64,000 bases of DNA. Origin: Paraburkholderia acidisoli. Lineage in GTDB: Bacteria > Pseudomonadota > Gammaproteobacteria > Burkholderiales > Burkholderiaceae. This document shows, piece by piece, positions 51,206-62,467 of this stretch; position 1 is the first letter of the stretch, and each line of letters begins with the position of its first letter. The position numbers and the translations under genes are program-made. The notes under the pieces are model-generated. The model saw nothing but the letters and a program-made list of their open reading frames with translations. It was not told the origin of the DNA and made no database searches. The stretch is taken from contig NZ_CP046913.1 in assembly GCF_009789675.1 (NCBI RefSeq), forward strand, positions 2,294,001 to 2,358,000. Reading direction: 5' to 3'.

Positions 51206-52540
51206 ATGTCCGACACCACTACTTCGCAAGCCACCACGACGTCGCGCAACGCCGCCCTCTTCGAACGCGCCCAGCGCACGATTCCCGGCGGTGTGAACTC
51301 GCCGGTGCGCGCGTTCCGCTCGGTCGGCGGCACGCCGCGCTTCATCGAGCGCGCGCAAGGCCCGTATTTCTGGGACGCCGAAGGCAAGCGCTACATCGAC
51401 TACATCGGCTCGTGGGGCCCGATGATCGTCGGCCACGTGCATCCCGACGTGCTCGAAGCCGTGCAGCGCGTGCTCGCCAACGGCTTCTCGTTTGGCGCGC
51501 CCACCGAGGCCGAGATCGAGATCGCCGAGGAAATCTGCAAGATCGTGCCGTCGATGGAACAGGTGCGCATGGTCTCGAGCGGCACCGAGGCGACCATGAG
51601 CGCGCTGCGTCTCGCGCGCGGTTTCACGAAGCGCGACCGCATCGTCAAGTTCGAAGGCTGCTACCACGGTCACGCCGACAGCCTGCTCGTGAAGGCCGGT
51701 TCGGGCCTGCTCACGTTCGGCAACCCGACCTCGGCGGGCGTGCCCGTCGACGTCGCGAAGCACACCACGGTGCTCGAGTACAACAACGTCGCCGCGCTCG
51801 AAGAAGCGTTCAAGGCGTTCGGCGACGAGATCGCGGCCGTGATCGTCGAGCCCGTCGCGGGCAACATGAATCTCGTGAAGGCCACGCCCGAATTCATCGG
51901 CGCGCTGCGCAGCCTCACGGCGAAGCACGGCAGCGTGCTGATTTTCGACGAAGTGATGTGCGGTTTCCGCGTGGGTCTGCGCGGCGCGCAGGCGCTCTAC
52001 GGCGTCGAGGCCGACCTCGTGTGTCTCGGCAAGGTGATCGGCGGCGGCATGCCCGCGGCGGCGTTCGGCGGCCGGCGCGAGATCATGGACCACCTCGCGC
52101 CCAACGGCACCGTGTATCAGGCGGGCACGCTTTCGGGCAACCCGATCGCCGTCGCGGCCGGTCTCAAGACGCTGCAACTGATCCAGGCGCCGGGCTTTTA
52201 CGAGCAGCTCACGCTCAAGACCGAGCGCCTCGTGAAGGGCATGACGGCCGCCGCGCGCGAAGCGAAGGTGCCGTTCGCCGCCGACTCCGTGGGCGGCATG
52301 TTCGGCCTCTACTTCGCCGACAACGTGCCGGGCAGCTTCGCCGAAGTCACGAAGAGCGACGTCGCGCGCTTCAACCGCTTCTTCCACGCGATGCTCGACG
52401 CGGGCGTGTACTTCGCGCCTTCGGCGTACGAAGCGGGCTTCGTGTCGAGCGTGCACAGCGACGCCCTGCTCGACGAAACGATCGAAGCCGCGCGCCGCGC
52501 CTTCGCCGCCGAAGCCGCGGCCGAAAACGTCAAGCAATAA
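51206..52540 (+). CDS. hemL: Glutamate-1-semialdehyde 2,1-aminomutase
   Basis: 444 aa PLP enzyme that makes 5-aminolevulinate, the first committed haem precursor of the C5 pathway. [22 protein letters not shown] near 15-37 is the family start, after an extra 14 polar residues. [41 protein letters not shown] and [13 protein letters not shown] are all present. The PLP lysine (about residue 276) is in [16 protein letters not shown]. Stands before ribD with 133 bp between them, so separate transcription is likely. Confidence 0.96.
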   Translation: MSDTTTSQATTTSRNAALFERAQRTIPGGVNSPVRAFRSVGGTPRFIERAQGPYFWDAEGKRYIDYIGSWGPMIVGHVHPDVLEAVQRVLANGFSFGAPTEAEIEIAEEICKIVPSMEQVRMVSSGTEATMSALRLARGFTKRDRIVKFEGCYHGHADSLLVKAGSGLLTFGNPTSAGVPVDVAKHTTVLEYNNVAALEEAFKAFGDEIAAVIVEPVAGNMNLVKATPEFIGALRSLTAKHGSVLIFDEVMCGFRVGLRGAQALYGVEADLVCLGKVIGGGMPAAAFGGRREIMDHLAPNGTVYQAGTLSGNPIAVAAGLKTLQLIQAPGFYEQLTLKTERLVKGMTAAAREAKVPFAADSVGGMFGLYFADNVPGSFAEVTKSDVARFNRFFHAMLDAGVYFAPSAYEAGFVSSVHSDALLDETIEAARRAFAAEAAAENVKQ

Positions 52541-52673
52541 ACCGCCCGCGCGCTTCGCGCCTTCGTGAAGAAGGCCGGGCGCGCCTCGTCATCGCTCGCG
52601 AGCGCCGTGGTCCGCTCGCGCGTTGCGCCAACCGCGCATCACCGTTAGTTGCCGCCCGAGAGAAAGCACGCCG

Positions 52674-53792
52674 ATGTTCTCGCAATCCGATTTCGTCCAT
52701 ATGGAACGCGCGCTCGCCCTCGCGGTGCGCGGCCTTTACACGACCGATCCGAACCCGCGCGTGGGCTGCGTGCTCGTGAAGGACGGCGTGGTGATCGGCG
52801 AAGGTTTCACGCAGCCCGCCGGTTTCGACCACGCCGAAATCCAGGCGATGAAGGACGCCCGCGCGCGCGGCAACGACCTGCGCGGCGCGACCGCTTACGT
52901 GACGCTCGAACCGTGCAGCCACTTCGGCCGCACGCCGCCCTGCGCGAACGCGCTGATCGAGGCGAAGGTCGGGCGCGTGATCGCCGCGATGGAAGATCCG
53001 AATCCGCAGGTCTCGGGCCGCGGTCTCGCGATGTTGCGCGACGCCGGGATCGACGTGCGTTGCGGCCTGCTCGCCAACGAGGCGCGCGAGCTGAACATCG
53101 GCTTCGTCTCGCGCATGACGCGCAAGCGCCCGTGGGTGCGCGTGAAAGTGGCCGCGACGCTCGACGGCCGCACCGGCCTGCCTTCGGGCGAAAGCCAGTG
53201 GATCACGGGCGAAGCCGCGCGCGCCGACGGTCACGCGTGGCGCGCGCGCGCCTCGGCGATCCTGACCGGCATCGGCACGGTGAAGGAAGACGATCCGCGC
53301 ATGACCGTGCGCGCGATCGACACGCCGCGCCAGCCCAAACGCGTGCTGATCGACAGCCGCCTCGACGCCTCGCCGCTCTCGCAGATTTTCGTGGGCGCGC
53401 CCACGCTCGTGTTCTGCTCGGTGCTCGACGCGAGCAACGAGGAACGCGCCGAGCAACTGCGCGCGCGCGGCGCGGAAATCGTCGCGCTCGGCAATGCGCA
53501 CGGCAAGGTCGACCTGCCCGCCATGCTCGCCGAGCTGGCTGCGCGCGGCGTGAACGAATTGCACGTGGAAGCGGGCTACAAGCTCAACGGCTCGCTCATG
53601 CGCGAAGGCTGCGTGGACGAACTGCTGCTCTACATGGCGCCGGCGCTGCTCGGCACGAACTCGCTCGGCATGATCGACATCGCCGCGCCCGACAAGCTCG
53701 ACTGGCGCACGCGGCTCGCTTTCCATGCCGTCGACCGCATTGGCGGCGACCTGCGCATCCTGGCGCGCGTCGTCGCGGCGCAGGACGACTGA
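52674..53792 (+). CDS. ribD: Bifunctional riboflavin biosynthesis deaminase/reductase RibD
   Basis: 372 aa from the ATG at 52674 (MFSQSDFVHMERALALAVRG). The N-terminal deaminase domain (1-150) has zinc ligands in GFDHAEIQAMKDA and TLEPCSHFGRTPPC. The C-terminal reductase (about 155-372) has RVKVAATLDGRTGLPSGESQWITG and HVEAGYKLNGSLMREGCVDELLLY, the NADPH-binding half. It deaminates and reduces the pyrimidine intermediate of riboflavin synthesis. 51 bp before ribE. Confidence 0.95.
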   Translation: MFSQSDFVHMERALALAVRGLYTTDPNPRVGCVLVKDGVVIGEGFTQPAGFDHAEIQAMKDARARGNDLRGATAYVTLEPCSHFGRTPPCANALIEAKVGRVIAAMEDPNPQVSGRGLAMLRDAGIDVRCGLLANEARELNIGFVSRMTRKRPWVRVKVAATLDGRTGLPSGESQWITGEAARADGHAWRARASAILTGIGTVKEDDPRMTVRAIDTPRQPKRVLIDSRLDASPLSQIFVGAPTLVFCSVLDASNEERAEQLRARGAEIVALGNAHGKVDLPAMLAELAARGVNELHVEAGYKLNGSLMREGCVDELLLYMAPALLGTNSLGMIDIAAPDKLDWRTRLAFHAVDRIGGDLRILARVVAAQDD

Positions 53793-53843
53793 AGCCGTTT
53801 TTATCGACCGTTTTTATCGATCTCGAATACAAGGAACCACACG

Positions 53844-54473
53844 ATGTTTACCGGAATCGTCGCGGCAGTGGGCCGCATCGAATCGATCACGCCGCTCGGC
53901 GCCGACGACAACGCGGGCGTGCGTCTCACCGTGAGCGCGGGCACGCTCGGTCTCGACGACGTGCAGCTCGGCGACAGCATTGCCATTCAGGGCGCGTGCA
54001 TGACCGCCATCGCCAAGACCGCCACGACCTTTGACGTCGACGTATCGCGCGAAAGCCTCAACCGCACGGTCGGCCTCACGCAAACGGGCGAAGTGAATCT
54101 CGAAAAAGCGCTGCGCGCGAACGACCGGCTGGGCGGCCATATCGTCTCGGGTCACGTGGACGGCCTCGGCACGGTCACGCGCTTCGCGCCCGTGGGCGAA
54201 TCGCACGAACTGCGCATCCTCGCGCCCGCCGAAATCGGCCGCTATCTCGCCTACAAGGGCTCGATCACGGTGAACGGCGTGAGCCTGACAGTGAACACCG
54301 TGGACGATCGCGCCGAAGGCTGCGAGTTCTCGATCAACCTGATCCCGCACACGGTGGAAGTGACCACGCTCAAGCATCTGCAAGCGGGCAGCAAGGTCAA
54401 TCTGGAGATCGACCTGATCGCGCGGTATGTGGAGCGCATGCTCAGCGCCGACAAACTCGTCGACAAGGACTGA
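53844..54473 (+). CDS. ribE: Riboflavin synthase alpha chain
   Basis: 209 aa enzyme that dismutates two 6,7-dimethyl-8-ribityllumazine molecules into riboflavin. Two homologous beta-barrel halves are visible. The first starts MFTGIVAAVGRIESI with DSIAIQGACMTA, and the second starts GHIVSGHVDGLGTV with GSITVNGVSLTVN. The end is IDLIARYVERML. Second gene of ribD-ribE. The lumazine synthase (ribH) lies 4.3 kb downstream on the same strand. Confidence 0.95.
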   Translation: MFTGIVAAVGRIESITPLGADDNAGVRLTVSAGTLGLDDVQLGDSIAIQGACMTAIAKTATTFDVDVSRESLNRTVGLTQTGEVNLEKALRANDRLGGHIVSGHVDGLGTVTRFAPVGESHELRILAPAEIGRYLAYKGSITVNGVSLTVNTVDDRAEGCEFSINLIPHTVEVTTLKHLQAGSKVNLEIDLIARYVERMLSADKLVDKD

Positions 54474-54901
54474 AAACGCTGCGCGAGAACAAGCTGGGTG
54501 CGAGCACGCGCGCCCGGCCGCTGATAATATCGAAGTTCTTTCTTCGCGCGCGGCCATTACGGCGCGCCGCTCGCACCCACGCTCCAATTCGCCCGAACCG
54601 CACGAGGAGGCAGGTATGGCAATGATCGACACGACCGCTGCCGCCCTGCCGCGAGTTCGGGCAACGCTCCCACTCCCCGCACTGCCGTAGCGTTCGCGCA
54701 GTCGCTGAATGAGTCGTTGAATTCAGCGTTGACTCAAGCGCGGCACGTTGGCTCGAGCCGCCGCGCTGCGTTTCCAATCGGTTCAGTTTGTGCCGTCCGG
54801 CCCGTGGGGTTCGGGCGCGCGAATCCCGTGTTTCGATTTATCGCCAAGTAGCGCCTTATCTCAGGAGTGTCTTCGGGCGTCGCGCCCGGAGCAGACTGTC
54901 C
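54474..54901 (+). other. Intergenic region upstream of the ABC exporter
   Basis: 428 bp. TGATAATAT at about 54520-54528 is a -10 candidate. A 24-codon ORF with a strong ribosome site follows (54616-54690). The rest is GC-rich leader. No other gene seen. Confidence 0.35.
54616..54690 (+). CDS. Possible leader peptide (24 aa)
   Basis: A GAGGAGGCAGGT ribosome site precedes ATG at 54616 by a few bases, and the frame closes after 24 codons: MAMIDTTAAALPRVRATLPL then PALP. It lies within the leader of the ABC exporter, with a TGATAATAT promoter element about 90 bp upstream. It could be a regulatory upstream peptide or a small protein. It could equally be chance, since composition is unremarkable and there is no known family. 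Confidence 0.3.
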   Translation: MAMIDTTAAALPRVRATLPLPALP

Positions 54902-56727
<1,826 letters not shown>

Positions 56728-56731
<4 letters not shown>

Positions 56732-57084
56732 GCGGCGCCCTGACCGCCGGTGCCCTCAGCGGCGCCGGTGGCGGCGGTTGTGACCGCAGCGGCACTCGCA
56801 TGCGGACGAATATTGGCCAGCACCCCGGCCAGCGTCTCGCGCGCGATTTCGGTGTCGTAGTGCGCCTGGAGTTCCATCCAGCTACGCGCGTCCGTGCCGA
56901 AATAAACGGCGAGGCGCACCGCTGTGTCGGCCGTGATCGCGCGCTTGCCGAGCACGATTTCGTTGATGCGACGCGGCGGCACGCCAATCGCCTTGGCGAG
57001 CGCGTACTGGCTGATGCTCATGGGCTTGAGCCAGTCTTCGGCGAGAATCTCGCCGGGCGTGGCGAGCGGAACGTCGCGTGGCAT
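56728..57084 (-). CDS. higA: HigA-family antitoxin
   Basis: 118 aa DNA-binding antitoxin. HTH_3/Xre region about 9-75: PGEILAEDWLKPMSISQYALAKAIGVPPRRINEIVLGKRAITADTAVRLAVYFG, the usual HigA/VapI signature. MELQAHYDTEIAR follows. The last 20 residues are an Ala/Thr/Gly-rich tail. The stop overlaps the convergent ABC exporter stop by 3-4 bases. Lies 10 bp after the toxin gene, the toxin-first order that distinguishes HigBA from most other systems. Confidence 0.9.
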
Positions 57085-57094
57085 GTGAAGCTCC

Positions 57095-57385
57095 TCAGTG
57101 GTAATCGAGAATACGAACTTCGGATGCCTCGCCGTGCGTGGCGTGAACGCTGAAGTGAAAACACACGCGCCACTGCACGTTGATGCGGATGCTGTACCAG
57201 CCGTCGAGCTCGCCCGCCGGCAGTTCCAGCCGGTTGCCCGGCGGGACCTTCAGGAACGAGAGCGTGGCCGCCGCGTGAATCTGTTGCAGCTTGCGCACGG
57301 CCACCTTTTCAATGGCGGCGAAGCGGGCGACGCGGCGCCCGGCGAAGAGCGCCGCCGTGTCGCGGCAGGCAAACGAAGTGATCAT
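57095..57385 (-). CDS. higB: HigB/RelE-type toxin
   Basis: 96 aa ribosome-dependent mRNA interferase candidate. The ATG at 57385 gives MITSFACRDTAALFAGRRVARF. The earlier ATG would run through the operator. Conserved elements are RKLQQIHAAATLSFLKVPPGNRLE, YSIRINVQWRVCFHF (catalytic strand with Arg) and EVRILDYH at the end. Immediately upstream lies a dyad that probably binds HigA. Toxin and antitoxin form a closed unit inserted between the ABC exporter and ribBX. Confidence 0.88.
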   Translation of the reverse strand: MITSFACRDTAALFAGRRVARFAAIEKVAVRKLQQIHAAATLSFLKVPPGNRLELPAGELDGWYSIRINVQWRVCFHFSVHATHGEASEVRILDYH

Positions 57386-57386
57386 G

Positions 57387-57425
57387 ATAGTAACGTTGTG
57401 CGTTATTAACGTCAAGCGTTACTAT
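57387..57425. promoter_or_regulatory. higBA operator: paired dyads
   Basis: Outer nine-base arms ATAGTAACG (57387-57395) and CGTTACTAT (57417-57425) are perfect inverted repeats about 57406. Inside, AACG-N5-CGTT occurs twice (57392-57404 and 57408-57420). This gives two 13-bp half-sites spaced 3 bp apart, fitting binding by HigA dimers 2 bp upstream of the toxin ATG. Confidence 0.72.
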
Positions 57426-57597
57426 TATGAGAAAGCCGCGTGGCCCGCACCAGTCGGCCATTCGGCCAATATCGTCCCGTGCGGCCCGCCCGGCCGGCGC
57501 CGCAACGGTCCACGCCGTGCGTGTGCGCGCCCCCCGTTTCGGGCGACGCGCCCGCCCGCGTGGCGTAAAATACGCGCTTTCCAGCCAGAATCCCAAC

Positions 57598-58749
57598 ATG
57601 ACGCTCGCCTCCACCCTAGAGATCATCGCCGAACTCAAAGCCGGCAAGATGGTCATCCTTGTCGACGAAGAAGACCGGGAGAACGAGGGCGACCTCGTCA
57701 TCGCTGCGGAGTTCGTCACGCCCGAAGCGATCAACTTCATGGCGAAGCACGGCCGCGGGTTGATCTGCCTCACGCTCACGCAGGAGCGCTGCAAGCTGCT
57801 CAACCTGCCGCTCATGACGCATCGCAACGGCACGCAGTACGGCACGGCGTTCACGGTCAGCATCGAGGCCGCGGAAGGCGTCACCACCGGCATTTCGGCC
57901 GCCGACCGCGCGCGCACGATCCAGGCGGCCGTCGCGCCCAACGCGCGCGCCGAGCACATCGTGCAACCGGGCCACGTGTTCCCGATCATGGCGCAGCCCG
58001 GCGGCGTGCTCGTGCGCGCGGGCCACACGGAAGCCGGTTGCGACTTCACGGCGCTCGCGGGGCTCACGCCGGCCTCGGTGATCTGCGAAGTCATCAAGGA
58101 CGACGGCACGATGGCGCGCCTGCCCGACCTCATGGAGTTCGCGCAGGAGCACGGCCTGAAGGTGGGCACCATCGCCGACCTGATCCACTATCGCAGCCGC
58201 ACGGAGTCCATCGTCAAGCGCGTGGCCGAGCGCACCATGCACACCGCGCACGGCAATTTCCGCGCGATCATGTATGTCGACGAACCGAGCGGCACGCCGC
58301 ACATCGCGCTCGTGCGCGGCACGCCCGCGCCCGACGTCGAAACGCCGGTGCGCGTGCACGAGCCGCTCTCGATGCTCGATCTGCTCGAAACCGGCTCGTC
58401 CACGCACTCGTGGACGGTCGACGCCGCCATGCGCGAAATCGCCGCGCGGGAACTCGGCGTGATCGTCATGCTCAATTGTGGCGAGAGCAAGGAACATCTG
58501 GTCGACGTCTTCAAGGCGTTCGACCAGAAGGAACGCGCGGAAGCCCTCGCGCGCCGCCCCGTGGACTTCAAGACCTACGGGATCGGCGCACAGATCCTGC
58601 GCGATCTCGGCGTGGGCCGCATGCAGGTGCTCTCGAAGCCGCGCCGCCTCGGCAGCATGTCGGGCTATGGCCTGGAAGTGACCGGCTTCGTGCCGATGCC
58701 GGGCGGCGGCGCCGAAGCGCCCTGCCCGCCCGAAACGGTTACGCGCTAA
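57598..58749 (+). CDS. ribB: 3,4-dihydroxy-2-butanone 4-phosphate synthase with degenerate GCHII half (RibBX type)
   Basis: 383 aa. The N-terminal DHBP synthase domain (about 1-205) is complete: [17 protein letters not shown] metal site, [44 protein letters not shown]. The C-terminal half (about 210-380) is shaped like GTP cyclohydrolase II ([14 protein letters not shown] ... [15 protein letters not shown]) but lacks the zinc-binding Cys ligands of a true RibA (C-x10-C-x-C). So it should make only the butanone unit. This is the known RibBX variant of proteobacteria. A real RibA must be encoded elsewhere. TAAAAT at 57566-57571 is the likely -10. Confidence 0.9.
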   Translation: MTLASTLEIIAELKAGKMVILVDEEDRENEGDLVIAAEFVTPEAINFMAKHGRGLICLTLTQERCKLLNLPLMTHRNGTQYGTAFTVSIEAAEGVTTGISAADRARTIQAAVAPNARAEHIVQPGHVFPIMAQPGGVLVRAGHTEAGCDFTALAGLTPASVICEVIKDDGTMARLPDLMEFAQEHGLKVGTIADLIHYRSRTESIVKRVAERTMHTAHGNFRAIMYVDEPSGTPHIALVRGTPAPDVETPVRVHEPLSMLDLLETGSSTHSWTVDAAMREIAARELGVIVMLNCGESKEHLVDVFKAFDQKERAEALARRPVDFKTYGIGAQILRDLGVGRMQVLSKPRRLGSMSGYGLEVTGFVPMPGGGAEAPCPPETVTR

Positions 58750-58825
58750 ACGCCGCCACGCTCGCGCCCAACTCAATACGCGTCACCACGCTCAACCGAA
58801 CCAACGAACGGATAACGGATACCAC

Positions 58826-59338
58826 ATGGAAATCGGACAATACCAACCGAACCTCGACGGCGACGGCCTGCGCATCGGCATCGTCCAGTCGCGCTTTAAC
58901 GAACCCGTCTGCAACGGCCTCGCCGACGCCTGCATCGAAGAACTCGAACGCCTCGGCGTGACGGGCGAAGACGTGCTGCTCGTCACGGTGCCGGGCGCGC
59001 TGGAAATCCCGCTCGCGCTGCAAAAGCTCGCCGAAAGCGGCCAGTTCGACGCGCTCATCGCGCTCGGCGCGGTCGTGCGCGGCGAAACGTATCACTTCGA
59101 GCTCGTCTCGAACGAAAGCGGCTCGGGCATCTCGCGCGTCTCGCTCGACTTCAACGTGCCCATCGCGAACGCGGTGCTGACCACGGAAAACGACGAACAG
59201 GCTGTCGCGCGCATGACCGAAAAGGGTCGTGACGCGGCGCGCGTCGCGGTCGAGATGGCGAACCTCACGGTCGCCCTCGAACAACTCGACGGCGGCGACG
59301 ACGAAGAAGACGAGGAAGACGAAGAGGAACAGCAATGA
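58826..59338 (+). CDS. ribH: 6,7-dimethyl-8-ribityllumazine synthase
   Basis: 170 aa. [25 protein letters not shown] at the start, [46 protein letters not shown] in the middle with the catalytic His, and [18 protein letters not shown] near the end match the family. It condenses the pyrimidine and DHBP to lumazine. The last 15 residues are an Asp/Glu run ([15 protein letters not shown]) after the normal end. Coupled to nusB by an ATGA overlap. Confidence 0.95.
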   Translation: MEIGQYQPNLDGDGLRIGIVQSRFNEPVCNGLADACIEELERLGVTGEDVLLVTVPGALEIPLALQKLAESGQFDALIALGAVVRGETYHFELVSNESGSGISRVSLDFNVPIANAVLTTENDEQAVARMTEKGRDAARVAVEMANLTVALEQLDGGDDEEDEEDEEEQQ

Positions 59339-59769
59339 AGAGCGCTCGCCGCCGCTCCCGCGAACTGGCCACGCAGGGGTTGTATCAGTGGCTGCTGTCG
59401 GGTGTGCCCGCCGGCGAGATCGACGCGCAACTGCGCGGTTCGCAGGGCTACGACAAGGCCGACCACGAGCATCTGGACGCGATCCTGCACGGCGTGATCC
59501 GCGAGGCGGACACGCTGTCGGCCGACATCGCGCCGTGTCTCGACCGTCCGATCGAACAGCTTTCGCCGGTCGAACGCGCGGTGCTGATGGTCGCGACCTA
59601 CGAGTTCAAGCATCACGTCGACATTCCGTACCGTGTTGTCATCAACGAGGCGGTCGAACTGACCAAGACGTTCGGCGGCTCGGACGGCTACAAGTACGTG
59701 AACGGCGTGCTCGACAAGATCGCGGCGCAACTGCGTTCGACCGAAGCCCAGGCCGCGCGCCGCTCGTAA
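59335..59769 (+). CDS. nusB: Transcription antitermination factor NusB
   Basis: 144 aa RNA-binding protein that joins NusE (S10) at boxA in rRNA leaders to prevent Rho-dependent termination. [20 protein letters not shown] at the N-terminus is the family signature, with [47 protein letters not shown] following and [12 protein letters not shown] at the end. ATG overlaps the ribH stop (ATGA), the usual ribH-nusB arrangement. Confidence 0.96.
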   Translation: MKSARRRSRELATQGLYQWLLSGVPAGEIDAQLRGSQGYDKADHEHLDAILHGVIREADTLSADIAPCLDRPIEQLSPVERAVLMVATYEFKHHVDIPYRVVINEAVELTKTFGGSDGYKYVNGVLDKIAAQLRSTEAQAARRS

Positions 59770-59884
59770 AGCGTCGTCATCACGCGCCGCGCGGCGGCGG
59801 GCCAGGCTCGGTAGTCGCGCCCGCCCGCCTCGCGCGGCGCGCTCCATTTGTACTCGAAGTATCCGAAGTTCTGGAAAGACCCGC

Positions 59885-61078
59885 ATGAACACCGTTGCCG
59901 AACCGCTGTTGCGGCTTGCCGCGCGCGTCGACGCGATCCAGCCGTTCTATGTCATGGAACTGGCGAAGGAAGCCGCCGCGCTCGAACGCGCCGGGCGCGA
60001 CATCATCCACATGGGGATCGGCGAGCCCGATTTCACGGCGCCCGAACCCGTCGTGGAGGCCGCGGCCGCCGCGCTGCGCCGGGGCGTCACGCAGTACACG
60101 GGCGCGCTCGGCATTCACGCGCTGCGCGAAGCCATCGCCGCGCATTACCAGCACGCCTACGGCATTCATGTCGATCCCGCGCGCATCGTGGTGACGGCGG
60201 GCGCCTCGGCGGCGCTGCTGCTCGCCTGCACGGCGCTGGTCGATCGCGACGACGAAGTGCTGATGCCCGACCCGAGCTACCCGTGCAACCGCCACTTCGT
60301 GGCCGCGGCGGAAGGCAAGCCGGTGCTCGTGCCGAGCGGTCCGGAAGCGCGCTTCCAGCTCACCGCCGCCGACGTCGAACGCCTCTGGACGGCACGCACG
60401 CGTGGCGTGCTGCTCGCCTCGCCGTCCAATCCCACGGGCACGTCGATCGAACCGGCCGAGCTGGAGCGCATCGTCCATGCGGTGCGGGCGCGCGGCGGCT
60501 TCACGATCGTCGACGAAATCTACCAGGGCCTGTCGTACGACGCGCCGCCCGTCTCCGCGCTCTCGTTCGGCGACGACGTGGTGACGGTCAACAGCTTTTC
60601 GAAGTATTTCAACATGACGGGCTGGCGCCTCGGCTGGCTGGTGGTGCCGCCCGCGCTCGTCGGGGCGTTCGAGAAGCTCACGCAGAACCTCTTCATCTGC
60701 GCGTCGGCGCTCGCGCAGCACGCGGCGCTCGCGTGCTTTGAGCCGGACACGCTCGCGATCTACGAGGCGCGCCGGCTCGAATTCAAGCGTCGCCGCGACT
60801 TCATCGCGCCCGCGCTCGAATCGCTCGGCTTCACGGTGCCCGTGATGCCCGACGGCGCCTTCTACGTGTACGCCGACTGCTCGAACGTGAACCACGCCGC
60901 CGCGGGCGACAGCGACGCGCTCACACGCGCGATGCTGCACGACGCGGGCACGGTGCTCGTGCCGGGCATGGACTTCGGCGTGGCCGCGCCGCGCCAGTAC
61001 GTGCGGCTCTCGTACGCCACGGCGTATGCGCGGCTGGAAGAAGCGGTCGAACGGCTGCGCGGGTTCTTCGGGCGCTGA
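59885..61078 (+). CDS. Class I/II pyridoxal-phosphate aminotransferase
   Basis: 397 aa fold-type I enzyme. RDIIHMGIGEPDFTAPEPV near 40 and TAGASAALLLACTALVDRDDEVLMPDPSYPCNRHF are typical. The Asn/Asp/Tyr PLP site is in LASPSNPTGTSI and TIVDEIYQGLSYD. The Schiff-base Lys is in NSFSKYFNMTGWRLGWLV. The PGMDFG and YVRLSYA (Arg) end is for carboxylate binding. It resembles the AlaA/AspC-like group, with the amino donor unknown. It follows nusB by 115 bp and ends at a strong terminator. Confidence 0.9.
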   Translation: MNTVAEPLLRLAARVDAIQPFYVMELAKEAAALERAGRDIIHMGIGEPDFTAPEPVVEAAAAALRRGVTQYTGALGIHALREAIAAHYQHAYGIHVDPARIVVTAGASAALLLACTALVDRDDEVLMPDPSYPCNRHFVAAAEGKPVLVPSGPEARFQLTAADVERLWTARTRGVLLASPSNPTGTSIEPAELERIVHAVRARGGFTIVDEIYQGLSYDAPPVSALSFGDDVVTVNSFSKYFNMTGWRLGWLVVPPALVGAFEKLTQNLFICASALAQHAALACFEPDTLAIYEARRLEFKRRRDFIAPALESLGFTVPVMPDGAFYVYADCSNVNHAAAGDSDALTRAMLHDAGTVLVPGMDFGVAAPRQYVRLSYATAYARLEEAVERLRGFFGR

Positions 61079-61150
61079 ATTCCGTCGATGGCGTGTTGTC
61101 GACGAAGTCCGGTCGATGAAGTTCTGTCGACGAAAACGCCGCTTCAATGC

Positions 61151-61176
61151 AAAAAGGCACCCGTGGGTGCCTTTTT
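61151..61176. terminator. Bidirectional terminator between aminotransferase and lytic transglycosylase genes
   Basis: AAAAAGGCACCC-GT-GGGTGCCTTTTTC. A 7-bp GC stem extended by A/T pairs, with a tract on either side. Confidence 0.92.
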
Positions 61177-61243
61177 CACTGGTCCGGTCCTTCTACAACG
61201 ATTGGCGCTTGAAAACCGCGACAAACGCCGCAAACGCCACGCG

Positions 61244-62467
61244 TCAGGCGCCGAGTTCGGGCGAGCCGTGCTTTTGCGCCGTGCCGCCGCTGCTGGCGTC
61301 GTCCTGTTCGGACGAAGCCTTCACGGGCGTCGCGACCTTCTCGACCAGCGCGTGGGCGCCGTCGAGCGTCACGTGCACACGCTTGTCGCCGGATTCGCTC
61401 GCCACCTTCTGCGCGACGGGCGCGCTGACGGTGGTCGTGACCGGCGCCTGCGGCGCATTGATCGGCACGTTGCGGCCACGGGCGACGTCGCGCAGCCGGC
61501 CGCGCTCGGCCATCACCTTGGCGCCGTAGCCGCCGTCGTCCGGCGACGTCGACCCGACGTACAGACGCAAGCCGCCCGGCAGCGAGCCGCCGCGTGCGAT
61601 GCAATCCTTCAGCACGAGTGCGCCGACCTTGATGTTCGCGAGCGGATCGAGCGCCGCGTTCTGGCCGCCGAAGTACTGGAACTTGTCCGAATGCACCTTC
61701 GACATGACCTGCATCAGGCCTTGTGCGCCCACGCCGCTTTCGGCGTACGGGTTGAAGCCCGATTCGATCGCCATGACCGCGAGCAGCAGCAGCGGGTCGA
61801 GACCGACTTCGCGCCCCGTGTCGAACGCCGCCTTTACGAGCTCGCCAACGGGCTCCTGCGCCACGCGATAGCGGCGCGAGAGATACGTGGCGACGAGCGC
61901 CTGTTCGCGCGCCGAAACGAGCACGCGGTCGTCGCGGGCGTCGGGGGTGATGCGCTGGGCCGGAATCATGCGCGCCAGCGAACCGACGCTCGGCAGCGCG
62001 CGCGGGTCGAGACCGTTGAGCGTGACCGCGTCGAGCGTGGCGATGCCGCCGTTGGACACCGAACTCGCGACACGCGACACCGTGCCGTTCGAGCCTTGCG
62101 GCGTCACGCCCGTGTCGGGCACCAGCGCGGGCGCCACGGTGGGCGTTTCGCCGGCATCGGCATTGTTGCCATTGCTGGCGAGCGGTTCGTTGTCCGGCGT
62201 GCTGGGCGGCGCGAGCGACGGCAGCGGATTGCCTTGCAGCAGGCGTGCCGGGCCGGCCTGCACGGCAGCCGAAACGAAGGGCATCATGCGCGCCGCGAGC
62301 GTGCCGCGCCACGTGGGCAGCAGCCAGATGGCGAGCGCGAGCAGAACGGCACAACCGCCGACGATGCTGAACAGGTGATGACTCAGGCGGGTGCCACGAC
62401 GTAGCAGCGCACGGAGGCCAAGAGCGACACGCTCATCGGCACGCCACCACGATAACCAGGTATTCAT
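61244..62467 (-). CDS. Membrane-anchored lytic transglycosylase
   Basis: 407 aa. A single transmembrane anchor lies at residues 32-50 (HLFSIVGGCAVLLALAIWLL). A Pro/Ala/Ser/Thr-rich periplasmic linker covers 60-180. The SLT (lysozyme-like) domain is about 210-320, with catalytic Glu235 in AVMAIESGFNPYAES, then GLMQVM and LDPLANIKVGALVLKDC. A disordered tail with Val-Thr-Ala repeats ends the protein. It cleaves peptidoglycan glycan strands to 1,6-anhydro-muropeptides. The ATG at 62467 comes right after a TAG closing the leader frame. A strong promoter lies 350 bp upstream. Confidence 0.87.
   Translation of the reverse strand: MNTWLSWWRADERVALGLRALLRRGTRLSHHLFSIVGGCAVLLALAIWLLPTWRGTLAARMMPFVSAAVQAGPARLLQGNPLPSLAPPSTPDNEPLASNGNNADAGETPTVAPALVPDTGVTPQGSNGTVSRVASSVSNGGIATLDAVTLNGLDPRALPSVGSLARMIPAQRITPDARDDRVLVSAREQALVATYLSRRYRVAQEPVGELVKAAFDTGREVGLDPLLLLAVMAIESGFNPYAESGVGAQGLMQVMSKVHSDKFQYFGGQNAALDPLANIKVGALVLKDCIARGGSLPGGLRLYVGSTSPDDGGYGAKVMAERGRLRDVARGRNVPINAPQAPVTTTVSAPVAQKVASESGDKRVHVTLDGAHALVEKVATPVKASSEQDDASSGGTAQKHGSPELGA

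Noticed and set aside
57426..57597. Possible FMN riboswitch upstream of ribBX
   Set aside because: No AGGGGCAGGGTG-type or other conserved RFN segments here, nor before ribD or ribH.
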